Assembly (NCBI RefSeq): GCF_003665435.1
Contig: NZ_CP023407.1
Location: forward strand, 5,257,501-5,321,500
Origin: Streptomyces fungicidicus
GTDB taxonomy: Bacteria; Actinomycetota; Actinomycetes; Streptomycetales; Streptomycetaceae
Length of the DNA: 64,000 nt
Direction of reading: 5' to 3'
Positions 50,871-58,773 of this stretch are shown here, piece after piece. Below the pieces are notes generated by a model. The model was not told where the DNA came from, made no database searches, and saw nothing but the letters and a program-made list of their open reading frames with translations. Both the position numbers and the translations under genes were made by a program. Position 1 is the first letter of the stretch; every line of letters starts with the position of its first letter.

Positions 50871-52244
50871 GTGACGGATCTGGTGACGTGGGCCGAGCTG
50901 GGCGGTTCGCTCGCTGCGATAGGCGGCGCCGCCTACGCTCGGCACGCCCACCCGGCGGCGTACTGGTCCACGGTCGGGCTGCCGCTCTCGGTGGCCCGGC
51001 TGTTGGCCTCGTACTCCTCGACCATGGACGCCTGCGGCCTGACCGTCGAGCCGTCCCGGTGGCGGGTGCTGGCTGTCCGGGCGACCACCCGCCGTGAGGT
51101 CCGGCCGGTGCCTCCTCGCCGGGGCGTCATCCGTCCCACCACGACCGGCCTGCGCATACGGCTGCGGCTGGCCCCGGGCCAGGAGCCGGCGGACGTGGCG
51201 GCCTCCGCCGAACGCCTCCGGCACGCCTGGGGCGTCCACGCCGTCCACGTGCGGGACGTCAAGCCGGGCGTCGTCGAACTGCGGCTCGTCGGCTTCGACG
51301 TGCTGCGGAAGGTGCGGATGCCCCGTCGGCTCGACGGCGGCTCGCTTCGGATCCCGGTGGCGTTACGAGAGGACGCGACCGCGTTCGTACGGGACTACCA
51401 GGCCGTGCCGCATGAACTGGTGCTCGGCGCAACGCTCTCGGGCAAGTCCATGTACCTGCGGAACCTGCTGACCGGGCTCGCCGCCCAGCCGGTGGCCCTG
51501 GTCGGCATCGACTGCAAGCGCGGGGTCGAGCTGGCGCCCTTCGCACCCCGGCTCTCCGCCCTGGCGACCGACCCGGACCAGGCGGCCGAGCTGCTTCCCG
51601 CGCTCGTGAAGGAAATGGAGGACCGATACGACCTGATCAAGGCCCGGCAGGGCATCGCGCCCGGCACCCCAGAAGAGCTAATCACCTCGGACCTCTGGGG
51701 ACTGCCGGAGGACGAACGCCCGGCCCCGATCGTGCTCTTCGTCGACGAGGTGGCCGAACTCTTCCTCGTCGCCACGCGGAAGGAGGAGGAACGGAGGGAC
51801 GAGATGGTCACCCACCTCATCCGGCTCGCCCAACTCGGCCGGGCCGCCGGCATCTACCTCGAAGTCTGCGGCCAGCGCTTCGGCGCCGAACTGGGCAAGG
51901 GCGCGACCATGCTCCGCGCTCAGCTCACCGGCCGCGTCTGCCACCGCGTGAACGACGAAGCCTCGGCCAAGATGGCACTCGGCGACATCGCCCCTGAGGC
52001 GGTCCTCGCGGCCTGCGCCATCGCCCCCGAGCTGCCCGGCCTGGCCGTCGTCGGCGACACCTCCGGCGGCTGGTCCCGCATCCGCACCCCCTACCTCTCC
52101 CTCGCCGACGCCGCGGCCACCTGCCGCGCGACGGCTCACCTCGCCCCAGACGTACCGGCGCTCCACCCCCTCCGGCCGTACGTCCAGCCGATGCCGGTAG
52201 AGGCGTACGGGCCCGTAGCCACGGCCCGCCCGGTCATCGAGTAA
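50871..52244 (+). CDS. traB: TraB-type FtsK/SpoIIIE DNA translocase
   Basis: 457 aa from a GTG at 50871. A hydrophobic N-terminal segment (LGGSLAAIGGAAYARH and the following stretch) may anchor it. The FtsK-HerA motor has Walker A GATLSGKS (186-193), Walker B PIVLFVDEVAEL (about 285-296) and the arginine region RLAQLGRAAGIYLEVCGQRF. It moves double-stranded DNA between mycelia during conjugation, the single transfer protein needed in Streptomyces. Overlap-free, six bases after the preceding gene. Confidence 0.88.
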   Translation: MTDLVTWAELGGSLAAIGGAAYARHAHPAAYWSTVGLPLSVARLLASYSSTMDACGLTVEPSRWRVLAVRATTRREVRPVPPRRGVIRPTTTGLRIRLRLAPGQEPADVAASAERLRHAWGVHAVHVRDVKPGVVELRLVGFDVLRKVRMPRRLDGGSLRIPVALREDATAFVRDYQAVPHELVLGATLSGKSMYLRNLLTGLAAQPVALVGIDCKRGVELAPFAPRLSALATDPDQAAELLPALVKEMEDRYDLIKARQGIAPGTPEELITSDLWGLPEDERPAPIVLFVDEVAELFLVATRKEEERRDEMVTHLIRLAQLGRAAGIYLEVCGQRFGAELGKGATMLRAQLTGRVCHRVNDEASAKMALGDIAPEAVLAACAIAPELPGLAVVGDTSGGWSRIRTPYLSLADAAATCRATAHLAPDVPALHPLRPYVQPMPVEAYGPVATARPVIE

Positions 52245-52325
52245 GCGCACCCGCCCACGGCCGGCACGGCCGTCCCGTGCCACGTCCCTACCCCCTCCAT
52301 GCCTGGAACCGGAAGGAGCTGCGCC

Positions 52326-52955
52326 GTGCGTGCCCTGTCCGTCCGCATCGACGCCGTACTCGTCCAAGCGCTGATTGCCGCCGCGCTGTCTTTCGCCCAC
52401 CTGCATGACCTGGCGCTGGCCGCCGGACAGGACGGCTGGAAGGCCTGGGCCTACCCGGTCTCCGTCGACCTGCTGTTGGTCGCAGCCTGGCGGCGGCTGC
52501 GCTCCGGTGAGGCGAAAACGGCCGGGTGGTGCTGGTTCCTCGTCGCCCTGACCGCCTCGCTCGGCGCCAACGTCGCCACGGCCGGACTCCTCGACCTCGA
52601 CGACGTGCCGGACTGGCTGCGCATCCTCGTCGCCGGATGGCCCGCGATCGCCTTCCTGGGCGGAACGCTGCTCGCCCACGGAGCAACCGCGGACGCCTCG
52701 ACGGAGCAGCGCGAGTCGGCCCCGGAACCCATCGCGTCCGAAGCGCGCTCCTCTGCACCTGAGTTGCCCGCTGCGGAGCCGGAGCCGGCTCCACCCTCCA
52801 CGCCCCCGGTCCCGCCGGCGCTCGTCACGCTCGCACGCAAGGTCGCCGACGAGCACCGCGCCCGCACCGGAACGCCCATCGACACCTCGACCCTTCGCTC
52901 CCGGCTCGGCGTCCCGCTGCCGCTGGCCCAAGCCATCTCCACCCACCTGACCTGA
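52326..52955 (+). CDS. Spd-like membrane protein (DUF2637)
   Basis: 209 aa; GTG at 52326 with GGAAGGAG. Four hydrophobic segments in the first 120 residues (VQALIAAALSFAHLHDLALA, WCWFLVALTASLGANVATAG, LVAGWPAIAFLGGTLLA), then a Pro/Ala/Glu-rich linker and a helical C terminus (LVTLARKVADEHRAR). DUF2637 proteins belong to the spread (pocking) functions that move transferred DNA along the mycelium. It follows traB directly. Confidence 0.8.
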   Translation: MRALSVRIDAVLVQALIAAALSFAHLHDLALAAGQDGWKAWAYPVSVDLLLVAAWRRLRSGEAKTAGWCWFLVALTASLGANVATAGLLDLDDVPDWLRILVAGWPAIAFLGGTLLAHGATADASTEQRESAPEPIASEARSSAPELPAAEPEPAPPSTPPVPPALVTLARKVADEHRARTGTPIDTSTLRSRLGVPLPLAQAISTHLT

Positions 52956-52973
52956 CCCGGAGGACTTTCCCCC

Positions 52974-53165
52974 GTGCGCCCGTCCACGCTCCGCGCGCTG
53001 AAGCGTGCCGCCGAGCTGACCCGACAGAACCGCCTCACCGAAGCCGTGCTCATCGCCGAGCCCGTGATCCTCGCCGCCGACAGCTACGAGGGCGACGAGA
53101 TCTTGCGCTGGCTGGCCGAGCACGTCACCGACTTCACCGGCCAAGACCTCAAGGAGACCCCCTGA
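52974..53165 (+). CDS. small hypothetical protein of the transfer operon
   Basis: 63 aa, GTG at 52974 with GGAGGAC upstream. Helical (LRALKRAAELTRQNRLTEAV, then ILRWLAEHVTDF). Its stop shares one base with the next start. Position fits the Spd/small-gene run of actinomycete integrative elements. Confidence 0.65.
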   Translation: MRPSTLRALKRAAELTRQNRLTEAVLIAEPVILAADSYEGDEILRWLAEHVTDFTGQDLKETP

Positions 53166-53356
53166 TGACCGCCAACCGCCGCTTCCGCCGCGTCGTCCGC
53201 ATCGGCCCCGTGCAGGTCGCCACCTACTACGACGACCGGGGCCGCGAGAAGCACACCGCCGCCTGCACGGCTCCCCGCTGCGGCTTCGCCACCGACTACG
53301 ACAGCCGCGCCGCCGCCGAGCTGGCCGCCCGTACTCACCGCTGCGCCGTCCGCTGA
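53165..53356 (+). CDS. small mobile-element transfer protein with a C/H zinc pattern
   Basis: 63 aa. RIGPVQVATYYDDRGREKHT is followed by CTAPRCGFATDYDSRAAAEL and a terminal HRC, a C-x5-C ... H-x-C pattern like a zinc finger. It resembles the short mobile element transfer proteins placed between traB and rep in this element class. Function unknown. Confidence 0.7.
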   Translation: MTANRRFRRVVRIGPVQVATYYDDRGREKHTAACTAPRCGFATDYDSRAAAELAARTHRCAVR

Positions 53357-53366
53357 AGGAGCTTCC

Positions 53367-53561
53367 GTGACCGTCTCGCTGCCGCTCGTCTTCGTCCTCG
53401 GTGTCATCGCCTGGGCCGCGATCAAGTTTCTCGGCGTCCGGCTCTGGGTCGCCGTCGTGATCGCGCTTTTCGGCTTCTGGCTCTCGCACACCTTCCTCGC
53501 CCCCGCCATCGAGTCCGGCACCCGCTCCGGGGTCGACGTCGTCAACGGCACCCACGAGTGA
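53367..53561 (+). CDS. small membrane protein of the Spd run
   Basis: 64 aa, GTG at 53367 with AAGGAGC upstream. Two hydrophobic segments: LPLVFVLGVIAWAAIKFLG and LWVAVVIALFGFWLSHTFL. Likely one of the spread proteins. Confidence 0.7.
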   Translation: MTVSLPLVFVLGVIAWAAIKFLGVRLWVAVVIALFGFWLSHTFLAPAIESGTRSGVDVVNGTHE

Positions 53562-53575
53562 CAAGGAGATCCGCC

Positions 53576-53833
53576 GTGTTCCGTCCCAAGCTGCCCGACG
53601 TCCCGACCCTGCCGACAACGGCCGTCACGCATCAGCAGACGCAAGCTCCGGTTGCCTCGGCCGGTCGTCCGGTCGCCCCGTACGTGGGCATCGGTGCCGG
53701 CGCGGTCGGCGCCGTGGTCGTCGTCGGGATCGTGCTCACCGCGCTCCTGGCGGCGGTCGCCGTCTCGGCCGTTTCCGTGGCCATCGCCGCCGTGGTCCTG
53801 CGCTCGCTCGTCAACGGCGCACACAAGCGCTGA
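53576..53833 (+). CDS. spdD: SpdD-like membrane protein
   Basis: 85 aa from a GTG at 53576, chosen because AAGGAG lies eight bases before it. A Thr/Pro/Gln-rich start is followed by one long hydrophobic region (YVGIGAGAVGAVVVVGIVLT, LLAAVAVSAVSVAIAAVVL) and a basic end HKR. This layout is typical of SpdD in pSAM2-like elements. Confidence 0.75.
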   Translation: MFRPKLPDVPTLPTTAVTHQQTQAPVASAGRPVAPYVGIGAGAVGAVVVVGIVLTALLAAVAVSAVSVAIAAVVLRSLVNGAHKR

Positions 53834-53965
53834 CCGGCCACCGGGGCGGCAACAAGCCGCCAAGCATCCCGCCGCCCCGGGGCCGTCCCTTCCGAACCGT
53901 CACGACAGCCGAAAGGAACTCCCATCATCACCCGGCAGACTCCGCCTCCGCTGGCGGAACTCTCC

Positions 53966-55288
53966 ATGCTGGCCTCCCTCGGCACCCTGCCCGAGCTGGG
54001 CCGCCAACTGTCCGGCCTGGGCGGCTGCACCCGCCCGGTACGCCTCGACGGCCACCGCACCGAATACGCGGTGGACCGGACCACCGGGGAGATCGGCCGC
54101 GTCCTGCACCACCTGGACTCCTCCGCCCTCCCGGCCGGCCAGCTCCTCGTCCGCTGCAACAACCGCCGCGCCACCCGGTGCGCGGCCTGCGCCGAGACCT
54201 ACCGCCGCGACACCTACCACCTGATCACCGCCGGACTCCGCGGCGGCAAGGGCACCCCCGAACGGGTCGCCACCCACCCGCGCGTCTTCGCCACCTTCAC
54301 CGCCCCCGGCTTCGGCCCGGTCCACAACCGCCCCTCCGGCGATCGCCCCTGCCGCTGCGGCATCCGCCACGACGGCCAGGACCCGGCCCTGGGCACGCCC
54401 CTCGACCCGGACACGTACGACTACGAAGCGGCCGTGCTGTGGAACGCGCACGCCGGGGCCCTCTGGCAACGCTTCTCGATCTACCTCCGCCGGGAAGTCG
54501 CCAAGCGAGCCGGCCTCACCCAGCGGGCCTTCCGCGACCATGCCCGGGTCTCCTTCGCCAAGGTGGCCGAATACCAGAAGCGTGGCGCCGTCCACTTCCA
54601 CGCGGTCATCCGCCTCGACGGCCCGGAAGGCGGCGAGACCGCGCCCCCGGCCTGGGCGACGGCCGAGCTACTGACCGACGCCATCCGCGCTGCCGCCGCT
54701 GCCGCTCGCGTCGACGGCCCGGAGGTCGACGGCCGGCCGCACACCTTCGTCTTCGGCCGACAGCTCGACGTCCGTACGATCCGCTCTGCCGACTTCGGCG
54801 ACGGCCAGGACCTGACCGAGCGGGCCGTAGCGGCGTACGTCGCCAAGTACGCCACCAAAGGCGCCGAGACGGCGACCGGCACCCTCGACCGGCCGATTCG
54901 CTTCCTCGCCGAGCTGGCACAAGCGAGGATCACCGACCACGCCCGGCGCATGATCCGCACCGCCTGGACCCTGGGCGCACGCACCGAGCTGGCAGACCTC
55001 CGCCTGCGGGCCTGGGCCCACATGCTCGGCTTCCGCGGCCACTTCTCCACCAAGTCCCGCCGCTACTCGACCACCCTCGGCGCCCTCCGCGACGCCCGCG
55101 CCGAATGGCGCCGCGCCCAAGCCGCTCCGGCCGTCGACACCGCCCAGGAAACGACTCTCGTCCTCGCGCACTGGGTCTTCGCCGGAACCGGCCTCTCCGG
55201 TGCTGAAAGCTGGCTCGCCGCCACCCTCGAACCCGCTCCCGGAACGGAAGGAGAACCGACATGGACCGCCGACGCGACGAACTCATGA
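53966..55288 (+). CDS. replication initiator protein (RepSA-like)
   Basis: 440 aa from the ATG at 53966. A cysteine cluster (RCNNRRATRCAACAETYRRD) and HPRVFATFTAPGFGPVHNR open the protein; later KVAEYQKRGAVHFHAVIRLD (about 210) has the H-x-H metal motif of rolling-circle relaxases, and AAYVAKYATKG (about 290) the tyrosine region. It replicates the excised element. The frame stays open to an ATC at 53924 that has a much better ribosome-binding site (GAAAGGA), so translation may start there. Rep overlaps Xis by 28 bases. Confidence 0.88.
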   Translation: MLASLGTLPELGRQLSGLGGCTRPVRLDGHRTEYAVDRTTGEIGRVLHHLDSSALPAGQLLVRCNNRRATRCAACAETYRRDTYHLITAGLRGGKGTPERVATHPRVFATFTAPGFGPVHNRPSGDRPCRCGIRHDGQDPALGTPLDPDTYDYEAAVLWNAHAGALWQRFSIYLRREVAKRAGLTQRAFRDHARVSFAKVAEYQKRGAVHFHAVIRLDGPEGGETAPPAWATAELLTDAIRAAAAAARVDGPEVDGRPHTFVFGRQLDVRTIRSADFGDGQDLTERAVAAYVAKYATKGAETATGTLDRPIRFLAELAQARITDHARRMIRTAWTLGARTELADLRLRAWAHMLGFRGHFSTKSRRYSTTLGALRDARAEWRRAQAAPAVDTAQETTLVLAHWVFAGTGLSGAESWLAATLEPAPGTEGEPTWTADATNS

Positions 55289-55455
55289 CCGTTCCGCAGA
55301 TCCTTGCCGAGCTGGGTGGGGTGTCCCGGCGCACCTTCTACCGCTGGCGCGAATTGGGCCAGGGCCCCGCTGCGTTCAAGTTGCCCAATGGGGAGCTCCG
55401 GGTGTGGCGGAGTGACTTCACAACGTGGCTCCGGCAGTTGGAGGCGGCGGCGTGA
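55261..55455 (+). CDS. xis: excisionase (Xis), MerR-like helix-turn-helix
   Basis: 64 aa; ATG at 55261 with GGAAGGAG seven bases upstream, inside the rep 3' end; a second ATG at 55285 overlaps the rep stop. MTVPQILAELGGVSRRTFYR then WRELGQG and LPNGELRVWRSDF form the usual excisionase winged helix. It directs integrase towards excision. Its stop overlaps the integrase start (GTGA). Confidence 0.88.
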   Translation: MDRRRDELMTVPQILAELGGVSRRTFYRWRELGQGPAAFKLPNGELRVWRSDFTTWLRQLEAAA

Positions 55456-56825
55456 AGTCTCTCGATGTGAAGGTCTGGAGCGTTCGTAAGCGGGACACCA
55501 AGACGCCCTCATATGGAGTCCGCTGGTCTGTTGCGGGCAACGTCTTCTCGGAGTCCTTCCGGACCAAGGCGCTCGCCGACCACTACCGCACGAAGCTCAT
55601 GCGCGCGATGCGGGACGGCGAGGAGTTCGACACGGAGTCGGGCCTTCCGGCCTCGATGGAAGAGAAGAAGTCGGCCGTGTCGTGGTACGCCTTCGCTCTC
55701 AGGTACCTCGCCATGAAGTGGCCCCATGCCGCCCCCAACACACGGGACGGGATCAACGAAGCCCTCACCAGCGTGACGCTCGAACTCCTCGACGAGCGTG
55801 CTGGACGGCCGTCCGACGAGGTGATCCGCAGAGCACTGCGCAACTGGGCCTTCGTGCTGCCGGGGCCGGATGACCGGGAAGTCCCGGACGACGTGCGGAA
55901 CGTTCTCCACTGGGTGTCCAAGGCGTCCCGGCCGCTCGCCGATCTCGCAGAACCGGCCACGGCTCGCGCGGTCCTCGACTCGCTGAAGCTCAAGCTCGAC
56001 GGCACGGCGGCAGCGGCCGAGACGGTGCGGCGCAAGCGTCGGACGCTCGTCAACGCCGCGAATTACGCCGTCGATCTGGGGGAGCTGCGGGAGAACCCGA
56101 TCACGGCTGTCCGCTGGCAGAAGCCAAAGGTGTCCAACCAGGTCGATCCGCGGGTCGTCGCCAACCCGGAGCAAGCACGAAACCTGCTGGCGGCGGTTTC
56201 CTACGTGGGCGGGTACCGGCGTGCCCGTGGTCGTCGCCTCGTGGGTCTGTTCGCCGCCATGTACTTCGGTGGTCTCCGGCCGGCGGAAGCGGTCGGCCTC
56301 GTCGAGACGGACCTGAACCTTCCCGGGCAAGGCTGGGGCTCGGCGCTGCTCCACCGGACACGTCCGTCCGTCGGCAAGCAGTGGACCGACTCGGGGGAGA
56401 CCCATGACGACCGCGGGCTGAAGAACCGGCCGACCGAGGACGTCAGGCGGGTGCCCATCCCGCCCCACCTCGTCGCCGTGCTCCGCGAGCACCTGGCCGC
56501 CTTCGGCACGGCGGACGACGGGCGGCTGTTCTTCAGCGAGAAGGGCTCGGTCGTCCCGTCCTCGACCTACTACCGCGTGTGGCAGGAGGCCCGGCTCCTC
56601 GCGCTTCCGCCGGCCGTCGCGGCTTCGCCGCTTGCAAGTCGGCCGTACGACCTCCGACACTCGGCGCTGTCGACGTGGCTCAACGCCGGCGTCGACCCGA
56701 CCGAGGTGGCCGAACGCGCCGGCAACAGCGTCGAGGTCCTGCTGACCCGCTACGCGAAGTGCCTCGACGGACGGCAGGACGTCGCCAACCGGCGTATCGA
56801 GGACCTCCTTCGCGAGTACGAGTGA
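55452..56825 (+). CDS. int: tyrosine recombinase integrase
   Basis: 457 aa from a GTG at 55452. N-terminal arm-binding and core-binding domains are followed by the catalytic domain with R in YFGGLRPAEAVGL (about 280), the R-H-x-x-R box RPYDLRHSALSTWL (about 400) and the tyrosine in VEVLLTRYAKCLDG (about 437). Intact. It recombines the 46-bp tRNA-Arg core at both ends of the element. The fragment at 16165-16693 is a relative. Confidence 0.93.
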   Translation: MKSLDVKVWSVRKRDTKTPSYGVRWSVAGNVFSESFRTKALADHYRTKLMRAMRDGEEFDTESGLPASMEEKKSAVSWYAFALRYLAMKWPHAAPNTRDGINEALTSVTLELLDERAGRPSDEVIRRALRNWAFVLPGPDDREVPDDVRNVLHWVSKASRPLADLAEPATARAVLDSLKLKLDGTAAAAETVRRKRRTLVNAANYAVDLGELRENPITAVRWQKPKVSNQVDPRVVANPEQARNLLAAVSYVGGYRRARGRRLVGLFAAMYFGGLRPAEAVGLVETDLNLPGQGWGSALLHRTRPSVGKQWTDSGETHDDRGLKNRPTEDVRRVPIPPHLVAVLREHLAAFGTADDGRLFFSEKGSVVPSSTYYRVWQEARLLALPPAVAASPLASRPYDLRHSALSTWLNAGVDPTEVAERAGNSVEVLLTRYAKCLDGRQDVANRRIEDLLREYE

Positions 56826-56843
56826 GGCACATCGCACCCCATC

Positions 56844-56883
56844 GAGGCTCCGGGCATCTTGTCCGGGGCCTCTCTCGTTTTTG
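56844..56883 (+). terminator. terminator after the integrase gene
   Basis: GAGGCTCCGG and CCGGGGCCTC (ten pairs, one G-T) around a nine-base loop, followed by TCTCTCGTTTTT. A rare canonical terminator with a T run, 18 bases after the integrase stop. Confidence 0.75.
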
Positions 56884-56933
56884 AGCCCTACCTGCTGCGA
56901 TGCTTCGGGCTGAGAGCGGACGAGGGGGGGCTC

Positions 56934-57788
56934 GTGGAGCTGAAGGTCACGCGCTGGAAGCGGTACGGACATGATCGCCTGTACGCGAATCTGCCCGATG
57001 GGACCTCAGTAGGCTGGGCGGACGTGCGGACGGGAGACATCACCGTCTTGGTCGCTGAGTATCGCGACGACATGATCGCTGTGCTGGCACACCACTTACG
57101 GGACAGCCCCGAGCCGGTCTTGCCGCAGGAGGCACCTGAAGCTGAAGCCCGCCCGATGCTGCCGCCACTGACGCCGGCCGACGACCTGTCCACCAACCGT
57201 CCCGGTGAATCCCTCCGCGACCTGCTCGACAAATCTGGCCCGGGGCTGATCGAGCCAGTGGTCTCATGGATCCTGCGGCGCCCTACCGAGTGGGACTCAT
57301 GGCGTAAGGGACTGGCGGGGGAGAGGCGAGTTGGAGCTGAGCTGAACCGTTTGGAGCGTCACGGATGGCGGGTCCTGCATTCCATCCCCCTGGCCAACCA
57401 GGTGGATATCGATCACTTACTGATCGGGCCTGGTGGGGTGTTCAGCATCAATACGAAGCACCACCACAAGAGGGCCGTGTGGGTCGGGGACGATTCCGTG
57501 AAAGTCGATCACGGGAAACCAGCGCCCTACGCGCGCAAGAGCCGGGCGGAGGCCAACCGGGTCGTCCGGGTGCTTGAGCGTTACTGCGACTTCTCGGTAC
57601 CGGTGGAGCCGGTGCTCGTCTTCGTCGGTGTCTCCGAGCTGAAGGTGGTTGCCACACAGCTCAGTGTCCGGGTCTACGAGGAGCGCCAGGTAGCGGCACT
57701 CGCTCCGCTCTCAGGCGTGCTCACGGCTGACCAGGTGGAGCAGGTGTACAGCGTTGCTCGTCATCGTCAGGCTTGGGCCCGGGCCTGA
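56934..57788 (+). CDS. NERD (nuclease-related) domain protein
   Basis: 284 aa from a GTG at 56934 (GAGGGGGG upstream). A small N-terminal beta domain (VELKVTRWKRYGHDRLYANL) and a linker precede a NERD domain at about 120-235: GLAGERRVGAELNRLERHGW, DIDHLLIGPGGVFSINTKHH. The core acidic/lysine pair is D-x-D and T-K. It lies between the integrase and the tRNA att site, a position often used for cargo and taken by a DUF262 gene at the older left site. Function in defence or DNA processing is inferred only. Confidence 0.8.
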   Translation: MELKVTRWKRYGHDRLYANLPDGTSVGWADVRTGDITVLVAEYRDDMIAVLAHHLRDSPEPVLPQEAPEAEARPMLPPLTPADDLSTNRPGESLRDLLDKSGPGLIEPVVSWILRRPTEWDSWRKGLAGERRVGAELNRLERHGWRVLHSIPLANQVDIDHLLIGPGGVFSINTKHHHKRAVWVGDDSVKVDHGKPAPYARKSRAEANRVVRVLERYCDFSVPVEPVLVFVGVSELKVVATQLSVRVYEERQVAALAPLSGVLTADQVEQVYSVARHRQAWARA

Positions 57789-58012
57789 GCCGGCGGCCCC
57801 GCGGCGTGACGCCTATGGGGTGGGGCGACCGACATTGATGCGGCCTCGCCTTTTCCCGGACCTCACCTGCGGCGATGCTCCAAGATCCCGTCCACGCCTC
57901 GTCCACAGACCCCGACATACGCCCGCTCAGAGCGGCATACACCTGCGCATACGCGAAGACCCCGGCCTCAGCGTTTCCGCTGGTGACGGGGTCTTTGGGC
58001 ACCTAGTCCAAG

Positions 58013-58058
58013 GTGCCCCCGGCAGGATTCGAACCTGCGCACACGGCTCCGGAGGCCG
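58013..58058 (-). repeat. att copy: 46-bp direct repeat inside tRNA-Arg (right end of the element)
   Basis: Identical to 18785-18830. It covers the tRNA from the anticodon arm to the 3' end. Since the rest of the tRNA lies to the right, the gene is restored by the chromosomal side and the element ends here. Confidence 0.9.
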
Positions 58059-58085
58059 TTGCTCTATCCCCTGAGCTACGGGGGC
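58014..58085 (-). tRNA. tRNA-Arg (anticodon CCG)
   Basis: Read on the reverse strand: acceptor GCCCCCG pairs with CGGGGGC, D-arm GCTC/GAGC, anticodon stem ACGGC/GCCGT with loop CTCCGGA (anticodon CCG), variable loop GTGC, T-arm GCAGG-TTCGAAT-CCTGC, discriminator A. 72 bases; CCA is not encoded. Decodes CGG. It is the attachment site of the element on its left. Confidence 0.95.
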
Positions 58086-58250
58086 GTGTCCGTCGCGTGG
58101 TGATCGCGGCGACGGGTAGAACACTATCAGTTCCGCCGGGGTGGTCATGACCCGGTTTTCGTGGTGGTCCCGCGTGCGAGGGGTCGCCCGTGCGGGGTGG
58201 AAGTGGGGAAACGCCGGACGCGGTGGCCGGGTCCGACCTACTCTCGAGGT

Positions 58251-58685
58251 GTGCCAGGCGCGTCGGGCCGGGTTCTTGTTGTGGACGACAACAAGGTCAT
58301 CCGGCAGTTGATCAGGGTCAACCTCGAGCTGGAGGGCATCGAGGTCGTGACCGCGGCCGATGGTGCCGAGTGTCTGGAAGTCGTTCATCAGGTGCGGCCG
58401 GACCTCGTCACCCTTGATGTGGTGATGCCGCGGCTGGACGGACTGCGGACCGCCGCCCGGCTGCGTACCGATCCCCGTACCAGTGATCTTCCGCTCGTCA
58501 TCGTCAGTGCCTGCAGTCAGTACGAGATCGACAGTGGGCTGGACGTCGGGGTGGACGCGTTCCTCGCCAAGCCCTTCGAGCCCGCGGAACTCGTGCGGCT
58601 CGTGCAGGGGTTGATCGCGAGGCCCCTCGGGCGGGTGCACGGGCCGGGGGACGCCGAGCCCGCCGCGGGGCACGCCGGGGGGTGA
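58251..58685 (+). CDS. stand-alone response-regulator receiver protein
   Basis: 144 aa from a GTG at 58251. Receiver fold: VLVVDDNKVIRQLIRVNLEL, phospho-acceptor D56 in VTLDVVMPRLDG, VIVSACSQYE and the conserved Lys in DAFLAKPFEPAELV. There is no output domain; the tail is Gly/Ala/His-rich. Such CheY-like proteins act in phosphorelays or on another regulator. It is just upstream of nrtL in many Streptomyces. Confidence 0.9.
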   Translation: MPGASGRVLVVDDNKVIRQLIRVNLELEGIEVVTAADGAECLEVVHQVRPDLVTLDVVMPRLDGLRTAARLRTDPRTSDLPLVIVSACSQYEIDSGLDVGVDAFLAKPFEPAELVRLVQGLIARPLGRVHGPGDAEPAAGHAGG

Positions 58686-58773
58686 CACCGGGGAACACCG
58701 GGGGCGTCCACATCGCGGGACCGCGTCCAAACCGGTTCGCCTACCCACCCCCCTCCTCCCCTACGCTTGTCCC

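Larger units (their letters stand above)
18785..58058. mobile_element. 39-kb integrative conjugative element (AICE type) carrying antiviral cargo
   Basis: Bounded by the 46-bp tRNA-Arg repeats. The backbone at 46.7-57.8 kb holds GntR regulators, small transfer proteins, a TraB-type FtsK translocase, Spd-like membrane proteins, Rep, Xis and integrase, in the order usual for pSAM2-like elements. The cargo at 19-46 kb is two IS5-family elements, a DISARM-related operon, a methyltransferase, an Mza-type operon, an Mrr nuclease, a protease and an IS110 element. All backbone genes appear intact, so excision and transfer may still be possible. Total size is large for the class, owing to about 26 kb of cargo. 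Confidence 0.85.

Noticed and set aside
51678..53618. 646-codon reverse-strand ORF over traB and the Spd genes
   Set aside because: Shadow with Gly/Arg repeats; the forward genes have ribosome-binding sites, Walker motifs and membrane segments.
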